Assembly: GCF_000002425.4 (NCBI RefSeq)
Contig: NC_037265.1
Coordinates: 11,860,330 to 11,924,329, forward strand
From: Physcomitrium patens
Taxonomy: Eukaryota > Streptophyta > Bryopsida > Funariales > Funariaceae
DNA: 64,000 bases
Direction of reading: 5' to 3'
The notes under the pieces were generated by a model that saw only the letters and a list, made by a program, of their open reading frames with translations, did not search any database and was not told the DNA's origin. Shown here in pieces: positions 20,948 through 30,228 of this stretch. The translations under genes were made by a program, and so were the position numbers. Position 1 is the stretch's first letter. The number at the start of each line of letters is the position of its first letter.

Positions 20948-21104
20948 CTCAAGAATGATTCGGCCTAGTTTATCATCAGGGAATCGACCTTCTATAGCTA
21001 CTCCCGACTTGTCACAGGCCTCCCCGTTGTCAAAACATCAAGACGTGATCACAGTGGCCAAAATCACACCTACCTTCTCCACATGCGCATCCAAGTTTCG
21101 AACT
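20948..21104 (-). pseudogene. SUVR5-like pre-SET exon A with +1 frameshift
   Basis: The exon lies between TTTGCAG and a GTAGGC donor (157 nt). It opens SSKLGCACGEGRCDFGHCDHV, then needs one extra base to be skipped in a run of T (about 21030) before FDNGEACDKSGVAIEG and RFPDDKLGRIILE. The first four zinc-cluster cysteines are present. Without the shift the frame stops at once. Cysteine spacing and exon order fit plant SUVR5-type proteins. Either the locus is a pseudogene or a fragment, or the T run is a base-calling error; upstream exons were not recognised. Confidence 0.7.
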
Positions 21105-22300
21105 CTGCAAACATGAAAATTAAAACGAAAACAACAGTCAATGCACATGAGCATTCAAATACATATGCTGCAGTTTCATGACAGTGAAGGATTTTTCCAA
21201 CCACTTAGAAACTCTATTACTTACTCTCCACATACATAGTTCGACTTATGCTTCTTCATATTAGACTAGCATGTTATTTTATGCTATTCATGCTTCCGCT
21301 GAATTTTTTCAGTGTTTGCATTATATGACTCCACGTAACTTATTACTGTAGTCACTTCTTGCTCGGATCCACTTCTGCAACAGAACAGCTATAACAAGCA
21401 GTGCCGCCTCGTCCAGAAAACACGGGACTCCAGATCCCTGCCTTTCTGTAGTGTCACCAAAGGAAGAGAGAAACCACACACAGAACACTGGAAAAATACG
21501 GGGCCGTCGCTCCAACCGAAGCGTAGACAAAACAGAAACTAGTAGCCATCGACACCACCATAGCACTACCACAGAGCACAGAACAGGAACACAGTCTGCG
21601 ACACCGTCGCACGCTACGGAGAAGTACCTCGGCGAGAAACTCGGATCTCCGGGAATCAGCAACAAAACTAAGAGAGTAAGATAGAGCAAAACGCAGCCAA
21701 AGAAGAGTCGTCCAGTAGCCGACGTAGATGGCATGCAACTCCAACTTCGCAATGATACCCGCTCTAAGATCGCGGTCTTCCCAGGTACAAGAACACAGCT
21801 CACCAGTAGTCGACCGCTGGTGAGCTGTGTTCTTGTACCTGGGAAGACCACCAGCGAAGAGAATAGAATAGAATTGGCGAGTTGGAATCCGAAACCAGGA
21901 AGAAAACATGAACCTGAAGTCAAAAAAATTCCTAGCTCACAAAGCGAGACGTTGATAGCAGCAACGTGAAAAAAAGAGAACACCTAATTGTGCAACAGCT
22001 CAGCAGACAAGGCACAAGGAATCGCGGCAAGAGGAGCGACAACACCGCACGCCCATGCACACAGCCAGAGAACCCCACAGTACGCCCTAACCTCCCCCAA
22101 ACGCACAAACAGTGATGCGGCGCTAGAACAACACCGTAACGCTCTACAGAATGCGGAGCTTTCCAATCCCACATAACAGACGCAGAGAAACAGAGAGTGC
22201 CAGAGAGACCCCAGATCATCGCGGACCCCTCCTCCACGGGATTCCTTCCCGAAAACCTGCATCAGCGCCATCCCTTCTCCACTCCAAGTTCCACTGTTCC
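21105..22300. other. GC-richer block upstream of the pre-SET exons
   Basis: Long but unrecognised frames on both strands (for example 21321-21983 minus) lack any known motif. It contains the hairpin at 21774-21849. On the minus strand it would be intron or upstream sequence of the SUVR5-like gene. Confidence 0.35.
21774..21849. repeat. Perfect inverted repeat, 33-bp arms, 10-nt loop
   Basis: Arms 21774-21806 and 21817-21849 are exact reverse complements; the spacer is TAGTCGACCG, itself containing GTCGAC. The arms begin GGTCTTCCCAGGTACAAG. Such a duplex could be a small-RNA precursor, a fold-back element or a recombination product; nothing else decides this. Confidence 0.85.
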
Positions 22301-23782
22301 CGATTAATTAGTGACCAGTAACCACTTCAGGTTCATATTTATTCAATAATTTATTCAGTAGTGCATATATTGAATAAATTATAATCTTTTTCAAGCTTAA
22401 CACAACCATATCAATCTTAAAAAAATAAAAATAAAATAATTTTCTTAAAAGCAATCCTAAATTCTAATGAAATCATATAAAACAAATTCAAGTATTTGTT
22501 TTTTGAATTGTTAATCTTATATGCATAGTATTAAAAAAAATAAACGTATATTTTTTTATTAATATAATAAATATGTGTGCTATAAAAAATGATGTCAATT
22601 CTTTCATTTGAGATTTAAAGACTGTTTATTGCATTTTTTAAAGATATTTTTTAGAGTCTTTCTAATTATTGACTGTTTTACAATTTTTATATTCCTTCTT
22701 GATCTATTATTCATAAATTTCTTAACAATGGTAGATACTCAAATCAATTATTTATTGCATTTATGTCTTCCAGAGAATCTATCAAGAATTCTATTACCAC
22801 CTCCACTTTTTGTTATTGTTAATAAGCTTATAAACTACAAGTTATTTTAAGTCAATGATTTTTAATTCATACTTATTATATTTATTCTAATTTTATTAAA
22901 AATATGTATTTATTTGCTTATTTATTTATTAATAATATTTGAAATTTCATTAATAATAAAACAAAATTTATTAACCTTTGGTGCAACAACCATATGTCAA
23001 AAACCATATTGAATAATAGTAAAGAAAATTTACATAAGTAATTAATTTGTAATAAACTTACTAAATTACAATTTATATTGTTTTCTTCTAATTCCACTTG
23101 CATTGTTCTAGCATAACACTGCATTTTCACCAAACTAAAAATCTTGTTAAAATATGTTTTCTATAATGTTTTAATCTAACATTTATATTAAATTAAAGAA
23201 ATAAATAATAAAAAACACAGGGTTGTTTTAGAAAAGAGAAACAGACTACAGAAGAAATCTTAGAAAAGGCACAATGTCCAATTTCCATCGTGAAGAATGG
23301 ACCTCAAATGACAATGTAAATTAGTATTCCAGTTTTAATTTCTTTTTTTAATAATTTTTTTAGAGTATTAATATTAAAATACATGAATGCTTCATAATGA
23401 AGCTCTGGCACTTGATACTTTGCCATTAAAAAATTGCTAAATCGCCTTCACGGCACATGTCAGAAAAGGAGATTTCTGGGTGCATCCGAATCGAGCTTTT
23501 GTTTAACTTCAAGCTCCTCAATCAACCATCCCTGCCTTAACAAAAAAATTCTGTAGCAGGTGGTAGGATTTATGTAAAGAATGATGTGTAAACTAACTGC
23601 AACCAAGTGAGGAACTACTGGTGCAATAAAAATTATCCACAGCGATTGTCGTAAAAAAATTCAATGTATGTTACAACCTAATATTTTGGAATATTTCTTC
23701 CAGAAAATTGCTGAATCGATGTGCAGATTCATTGAGGTACCTGTAAAACTGCTGCGATGTGGCCATTCATCTCTGTAGGCTC
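22301..23782. other. AT-rich intergenic DNA and 3' flank of the U-box gene
   Basis: No gene recognised. The last few hundred bases before 23783 would be the 3' untranslated region of the minus-strand U-box gene; the boundary is not visible. Confidence 0.5.
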
Positions 23783-25819
23783 CTAGCTGCGGAAGAGCTT
23801 GAGCAGAGGAGCGACTTTGCGCTTTGCCCGTAACGTGCCAATGGAGAGCAAGTTGTAGAGATATGGCACGATTTCGTTCAGATGTTGGAAGACTTCGTCT
23901 ATGACCTTCTTGTCTTGGCTTTGGCACATAGCGAGCAGTATCGAAATAGCATACTCTCGTCCTTTTGGCGAGCCATGTTGTAAAAGAGGAACGTACATGG
24001 AGATGGCATTCGCGTTGAACATTGCGTCAACACCTTCAGGGTGAGATGCCAGTAAAGCGAGGAGTGCTGCGCAAGAGTCGAGTGTGGAGGGTGATTCGTC
24101 TCGGAAGAAAGCAACAAGGAATGGCACCGCACCGGCTTCGATAATCTTGGCTTTGTTGCCGTGGTATCTGGCCAAGTTCATCAATGCGTTCACAGCATCT
24201 CTCTTTCCTCTGTGCATGCTGCCTTCCCGAAGCAGAGTGACCAGTGATGGAATTGCATCGAGCTTGCTTCCGATTTGCACTTTCACCTCGTCATTGCTGG
24301 AAAGGGAAAACAGTAATGCAGCAGCATTCTCTTGCGCTTCCATCGTATGCCCTGATTTCAAGACCTCAATAACCAAATCCAAGGCATCGGCTGCGACAAT
24401 TACTCGTCTATTGTCTTCGACAGTTGAAAGGTTTAGCACAGTTGTGATGGTGTGCTCTTGAGTTTTGACATCGGAGGATGATAACAGCGGAAGGAGATGT
24501 GGAATCGCCCCAGCTTCCGCAATGCATATCCTATTCTCCTCTCCACTCTTTGAAAGCAAGCGAAGCTCACGGACGACTTGCTTCTGAATACACTCATTAC
24601 CAGTAGCAAGTTTCTGAACCAAGAATGTCACAGCGAGCTTCGTGGCCTCAAGGTTACCTCCTGAATTGTGAATACGTTGAACTCGAACGCCTTTTCCGTT
24701 GTCTTTTTGAGTTCCGTTCTCAAATTCAACATTATTGTCTTCACACCACTGTGAAATCAAACTCTTCAATGCATAATTTGTAATCAGGTCGAGGTGAGCA
24801 AGCTTCTGGCGGGTCTTCGGGCATGTTGAGTGTCCTGCGTGAATCCACCTTGTGATGGAAGACCTTTCATACGTCTGTCCAGTTGCAACGATCACAGGAT
24901 CACGCATGAGATCAAGAGTAATTGAACACAGGTATTCGATTGGAGGGACGACCATCGCAGCGCTTTTATCTGATTCGCTTGTTGATACCTCACTCCTGTT
25001 TTCATCACGTCTACTTCTGGAGTGAACTCGAGAAACTTCGTCTTCAACTCCTTCAAATTCCCCCGAATATAGCACATACTTCCCATATCGGACGAAACTA
25101 ATCAATCCAGCAACCCTATCCTGGATGTTCAAATCCTGTAGTCTACTTTCTTCCGTGCTTATCTCTTCCAACTTATGGATCTCCGTCTCGCAGTTTGCAG
25201 CATTAAGCAGATATAGAACGTTGAAGAGGCATTTCAATTGGGATGGTTGAGGAGTCTCTTCTCTTTCCACAAGCTTCAACATATTGACAACGTCTTCACG
25301 CAGCTGAACTTCAGCGGGGCTCTGCACAAAACGTGCCCGGATCGCTTGTGCACGCACTAATTCCGTTTGTTCCATAACTTCCTCCGATAGATCCAGAAGT
25401 TCCAAAGGAATGGAGCTCAGTATCTTTCCCAAACTTTGAGTGATTTCGTAAAAGTACTGCGCATACGTGCCTTGCTCCATCAGCAACCAAAATCTGCTGA
25501 TCTCTCGGCACTCTTCAAGCAGCATATAGGTCCTTTGCATCAACCTATACAACTCTCGGAGAGAAATCACAGCTGATGGAGGAAAAGGACGGTCGGACAC
25601 TTCAATTTCCTCGAAAAGAGTCGCCAAGAGCTCAATTCTACGAACAACGTTCGAGGCATTACGACACTGGCATACTGTCGGCTTTCCGGCAGACGACAAA
25701 GTCCTCTTCAGGCTCATTAGCGCTTTCACTAAGGTCTTAGCTGAGGGAGTCACGGGTGGAGGCAATGCAATCGCCTGCCGCCGCCTCTTTATGGTCTGCA
25801 CGGGGGCAAGGTGCGCCAT
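23783..25819 (-). CDS. U-box/ARM-repeat E3 ubiquitin ligase (PUB16/PUB17-like), intact
   Basis: An uninterrupted frame of 678 codons. ATG at 25819 is chosen because an in-frame TGA lies a few codons upstream and the two codons before it (TTG AGT) lack an ATG. Residues about 25-280 form the N-terminal UND-type helical region, about 292-365 the U-box (LDLMRDPVIVATGQTYERSS..WI), and 389-678 ARM repeats (AIPHLLPLLSS; AQENAAALLFSLS; KRDAVNALMNLA). U-box proteins pass ubiquitin from an E2 to substrates bound by the ARM repeats; relatives act in defence, cell death and stress signalling. The usual CPI of the U-box is CSI here (residues 298-300). The lack of introns fits the PUB16-19 group. This is the only intact host gene seen. 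Confidence 0.93.
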   Translation of the reverse strand: MAHLAPVQTIKRRRQAIALPPPVTPSAKTLVKALMSLKRTLSSAGKPTVCQCRNASNVVRRIELLATLFEEIEVSDRPFPPSAVISLRELYRLMQRTYMLLEECREISRFWLLMEQGTYAQYFYEITQSLGKILSSIPLELLDLSEEVMEQTELVRAQAIRARFVQSPAEVQLREDVVNMLKLVEREETPQPSQLKCLFNVLYLLNAANCETEIHKLEEISTEESRLQDLNIQDRVAGLISFVRYGKYVLYSGEFEGVEDEVSRVHSRSRRDENRSEVSTSESDKSAAMVVPPIEYLCSITLDLMRDPVIVATGQTYERSSITRWIHAGHSTCPKTRQKLAHLDLITNYALKSLISQWCEDNNVEFENGTQKDNGKGVRVQRIHNSGGNLEATKLAVTFLVQKLATGNECIQKQVVRELRLLSKSGEENRICIAEAGAIPHLLPLLSSSDVKTQEHTITTVLNLSTVEDNRRVIVAADALDLVIEVLKSGHTMEAQENAAALLFSLSSNDEVKVQIGSKLDAIPSLVTLLREGSMHRGKRDAVNALMNLARYHGNKAKIIEAGAVPFLVAFFRDESPSTLDSCAALLALLASHPEGVDAMFNANAISMYVPLLQHGSPKGREYAISILLAMCQSQDKKVIDEVFQHLNEIVPYLYNLLSIGTLRAKRKVAPLLKLFRS

Positions 25820-26500
25820 ACTCAACGTCTGTTCTCTCCAACTCCAACCTCAACCACCAAGCGCTCACTCGCCCTGCCCTTTTCCAAACCCTTGCTCTTA
25901 TCTCGGAATCCAACTTACCACTTCTCCACTCTATAATCGATATTTCTGAAGACACTGACTCCTCGTTGCCATAACCTTATCAATTCCTTCGGAAGCAACA
26001 ATCGACTCAAAAATCCCCGTCACATCATCGCTCTGCCGCCAGCGCCTACACGTTGTGGTAGCAAAAACAGAGAATTCCGACTCTTTCATACCATCCTGTC
26101 AAGCTCGCACCATGAATGAAGCGCGTTTGGCGACGCAAACCATGAACGCCGTGTTGAAGTGGAATCTCTGCGCGGCCCCGACCTCTTCCAGTGTTCGTCG
26201 CGCAGTCAACTCAGTGTCCTTCGTCGAAATGAGCGTCCCGCCATTCTCAGTGCGAATCTTTCCGTAATTTGCCTCCACTTTCCACCATTTGACGCGACAT
26301 CTCTTTTCATCTCGTGCCTCGGGATGTCCAGTAAATCCCTGTTCATCCACTTTTCATATTTTCATCCATTGTTCATCTACTGTTCATCTTTCCTGAATTT
26401 TCATTCCCGGGCAGCTCTGCCCCATTTTCGCTGCTGCTGTAGCCCTAATGTCCAGTGTGTTGGAGATAATGGGGTGTGAGGTAAGGTTTTTGTACCTTTT
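25820..26500 (-). promoter_or_regulatory. 5' flank and probable 5' UTR of the U-box gene
   Basis: GC content stays high for about 650 bp upstream of the start codon, then drops. Short overlapping frames on either strand (for example 26055-26267 plus) show no motif. No TATA box stands out. Confidence 0.4.
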
Positions 26501-27054
26501 CAGTGGAGGTAGTGTGGCAATTTGCATTTTTGGTTTGTATTTGGCAGTTGTTCTATGTTATTGTGATCGTAGGGAGAAGAAGGTGATGTGCTGCCTGGTA
26601 TGGTTGCACATTGCTTTTGATCATGGGTTATATAATGTAAGGTTTTAAGCAAACTCCATTGTTGCAGTGTCTCATTGAGATTTTGTTGTTTCATACTATA
26701 TATTATCTTGTAATTCCTAAAGGATAATAGCTTTTTATGCGAAGTTGACATGTTGGGGGTTTTCTGCATTAAAATAGTAAAATTAAGGGGTCTTTTTTTA
26801 TTAGAAGAGACAGTGAGTGGTCACAACTTTCAAATCTCAGGATTAGTTGAAATTGAGAAATTTCACATAGTTGGCATTCTAGTCAAGATAATCAGCTAGA
26901 AAAACATGAGAAGAAAAAAAAATGAGGTGAAATATTTTGTTTTCTGTTTTCTTTTCTTTTTCCTATATGATATGAAAAGTATTGTTTCTTAAATTTTACA
27001 ATATATCCATTTTAAGAAATAATTTTGAAAAAAGTTAAAGAATTAAATGAAAAA

Positions 27055-27088
<34 letters not shown>

Positions 27089-27091
<3 letters not shown>

Positions 27092-27279
27092 GTTATTAAA
27101 ACCACACCCTACATTACCATCTCATGATCAATTCCATCCATTTTCATCTTTGTCCTTTGTTTCATATCCCTTGTCTTCCCTTCTCAACCCTCATGCCTTA
27201 TTTTCCTATTTCCGTCCCTTATTCTCTATCTTCCAAAATTAATCATCACATGGTTTGGAGGTGTGGCTTTAACAACTAC
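27089..27279. mobile_element. Small MITE-like element inside a TA repeat
   Basis: Terminal inverted repeats AGTTATTAAAACCACACC (27091-27108) and GGTGTGGCTTTAACAACT (27260-27277) match at 16 of 18 positions. TA repeats lie directly outside both ends (27060-27088 and 27283-27304). Non-coding, about 190 bp. Confidence 0.6.
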
Positions 27280-27543
27280 TTATATATATATATATATATA
27301 TATATAGGAAATATTATATAGGCCCAAGTTTTTATTAAATCAACCCATTCATCCAAACCATCATGAAAAATAAATAAATAAATAAACAAAAATAAAAACA
27401 AAACAAAACAAAACAAATGACATCTAGATTCATTTCTCCATCATTAGATCTACAATCCATGAAAACCAACCACAATCATCATGATTACCATATTTTTCAT
27501 TAAGAATGGATCTATTTAGTAAAAACATAGATCTATTTAACAC

Positions 27544-27544
<1 letters not shown>

Positions 27545-27588
<44 letters not shown>
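27545..27588. repeat. (TC)n(TA)n microsatellite
   Basis: About eleven TC units followed by about ten TA units. Confidence 0.9.
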
Positions 27589-29100
27589 ATGATGTTATTA
27601 TTATTATAAATATATTTTAAGCCTTTAAGTATTATTGAGCTTATTTTTTTATAATGTATTCTTTAAATTTAATGGATTATTAAAATTATTTCATAAATGG
27701 TTATTTTTTATTGAAATAATTATTCTAATAACATTATAATTAAGTATCTTGTATTTTATGATTATATGTTTTAATTCAAGAAATTTAAAATATGTATTAA
27801 AAAGTAAAAAAGAAAAAAAATAGTAAATTTTATTTTATTTAGTTTTATTTTTATTCGTACATAAAAATTATTTTCCTATCCAATACTATTTTGTATTGAA
27901 TGTTCCTATGGTTGTTATAATACTAATACTCAATATGTTTATTATTGTCAACTAATGACTACTAATGTATTTATTTATTTACTTAAAATTTGTTCTAGCT
28001 TATAGATTTTAGCAAGTATTATATAAAAATATATTAATTCCTTATTACTTCAAATATTTCATAACATAATATATTTTAGAGTTACTTAATTCTATAATAT
28101 GAGATTATTATAGTATAATATTTAGTATTTAAAAAATATAAATAATTAATTTTAATTTTGAGTAATTTTTGTAAATAAAAATAGAAATTTTCTCTTATAT
28201 TATCTTTATATTTATTTTATTTTAATTTATAAATAATCCATGTTCTTTCATTTTTAAGTTTGCTGTTATTTGAATTAAATATCATAATTTTAATGTATAT
28301 ATATTTTATTTCAAAAATATAATGGATAATTTTGTAATTATGTTTTTTAAATAATCATAAGAAATTGTAAAGAAGTTTGAAATGTATACTTTAATTCTTA
28401 ATAAGAGAAAAATCTCAAAACATGTAGTAATAATATATATTATCTCTAAACAAAAGATAAGGAACAGGGTATAGGTAATATGGAACATAAAACAAGGGAG
28501 TATGAAACATGGAGTATGAAACAAAGAACAAGAATAAGGAACTTAGAAAAAAGAATATAGAACAAGAAATGAAGAACAAAAAGAAAGTAACAAGAAATAG
28601 ATAACATGCAATATGAGAGGGAGTTTGGATCAATGACATGAGATAAAATAAATAAATGATGAAATAGCAAGGAGCATGAGTGACATTAATAAAATGGAGG
28701 TGGTGCTTTAACAACCCTCTATTTTTATTAGGTATAATTTTTTTTTATTTATATTCAAACAAATTAAGTTTTACTATCAGATTTATTTACATTATTATGT
28801 CTAATGGTAGTAACATCCAACTATGCACAACTTATAATGAATTTAGAACTTAATATTACTTATAACATTTAAATGATAAAATAAGACTATCTTTTAAACA
28901 TCAATTATTAATCTATAAAGCGTAAAAATAACTTTATGTGATAATAATTGCCTTATTAGTGTATTAATATAAAATGTTAATAATATTAAAGTCTATAATC
29001 CTACCACACTACTTTATGATTTTTTCAAGTTTTTATGATAACTTTTAGGAATAAATTATGGAGGATGTACATATATTTCATATATATTATTTATATCAAG

Positions 29101-29136
<36 letters not shown>

Positions 29137-29138
29137 AA

Positions 29139-29174
<36 letters not shown>

Positions 29175-29176
29175 AA

Positions 29177-29218
<42 letters not shown>

Positions 29219-29247
29219 AAGAATATATATATATATATATATATATC
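29101..29247. repeat. Compound microsatellite: (TA)n blocks separated by TATCAAAGAA
   Basis: Four TA blocks are separated by TATCAAAGAA, with a TATCAAGGAA before the first and another TATCAAAGAA after the last. Sequence following it (CCTAAATTTTTACTAAATCA) resembles that after the TA block at 27283-27304, so the unit is probably part of a repeat family. Confidence 0.85.
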
Positions 29248-29478
29248 AAAGAAAATAATAAACCAACCTAAATTTTTACTAAATCAATCCAAATTGTCAA
29301 AACCATCATCATGCTCTCATCTTCCATCTCTATTCACACTATTTTTAATCCTTTTATCTTCGTTCCCTAAGTAGATTCTCTTAGATCTTGTTTTTAGCTA
29401 TCTTGTCTAACAACCAAGTACTGTCGCCTGAATTAAGCTTTTAATCTCAAAGCTCTATGCAATGAATTTCTTGCCATA

Positions 29479-30018
29479 TGTCATAGATATATATCTACTA
29501 TAATTGTTACGTAGATAGTTAGAATTGGATAAAAGTAGGTTAATTTTATAATATCTTCTAGAGAAGTTTCCTAGAAGCTTTCTAGAAACTATTTTGACTT
29601 TACATATGTTTGTAGTTAATTGATAGGATAGAAACTTAGTCAATAAGCTATCCATGTGCCACATGTATTGGTAGCTTACAGAATAAATTAACTATGTGGT
29701 GGCCATATAAAAAACTTGCCTTACAAGTCAAAATATATATCATGCAAAGTCAACATGTTTTTGGAGGTCTTATAGAATGTCACCACATAGATCCAAGGTA
29801 GATAGTATATATAGAGGCAAGAGTGAAGCATTCTTTATTCTTTTTAATTCCTTTCTTGCTTCTACTATAGATTCAAGAGTTTTTAGTTTCTCTGTCTTTT
29901 GGCAATAGCCATTTTAATTTCTTTTTAAAATACATACTACTTTATTTCTATTTTGTTACTTTTTTTTGGTCAATTTTTTTTTTGATTTATACATCTTTTT
30001 CAATTCATGTCCTTAATA
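29479..30018 (+). repeat. 5' LTR of B2 (540 bp)
   Basis: From TGTCATAGATATAT to CCTTAATA, aligning end to end with the B3 LTR. A TATATATA box is followed by a weak AAGAGTGAAG hairpin. Confidence 0.8.
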
Positions 30019-30228
30019 GATTGATAAGAGTAGACTTAGAATATTCGAACTTTGTCTTTTTTTTTATTAAGAGTAGATTATTTCTTTTTCTTTATAAAAC
30101 ATAAATATATTAGAAGTTGTAGATTATCCTCTTCTAAACTAATATTGTTCTTAGTATCTTCTTTATTCTCAAGTCTTCTATTCTGCTTGTTTTCAATAAT
30201 ATTAAACATTTTTTTTTTAAGTGTCATC
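30019..30228 (+). other. B2 leader with GGATTAYCC-type hairpin
   Basis: TTAGAAG and CTTCTAA (near 30110-30140) form a 7-bp stem around GTAGATTATCC, as in B3. Confidence 0.5.

Larger units (their letters stand above)
26501..29478. other. AT-rich intergenic DNA with microsatellites
   Basis: No coding region is supported. Contents are listed separately: a MITE at 27089-27279, TC/TA repeats at 27545-27588, and a TA compound repeat at 29101-29247. The stretch 28440-28700 is strongly purine-rich on the plus strand with loosely repeated TATGGAACA and TATGAAACA words, which gives false hydrophobic frames on the minus strand. Confidence 0.6.

Noticed and set aside
21321-21983. 220-codon minus-strand frame in the GC-rich block
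   Set aside because: No recognisable domain; spans the perfect inverted repeat, which forces mirror-image reading.
25756-25974. Plus-strand frame overlapping the U-box gene start
   Set aside because: Antisense to the 5' end of a well-supported gene; no motif.
28306-28714. Hydrophobic minus-strand frames rich in F, L and S
   Set aside because: Produced by a purine-rich low-complexity stretch, not a membrane protein.
29035-29271. YIYIYI frames
   Set aside because: Translation of TA repeats.
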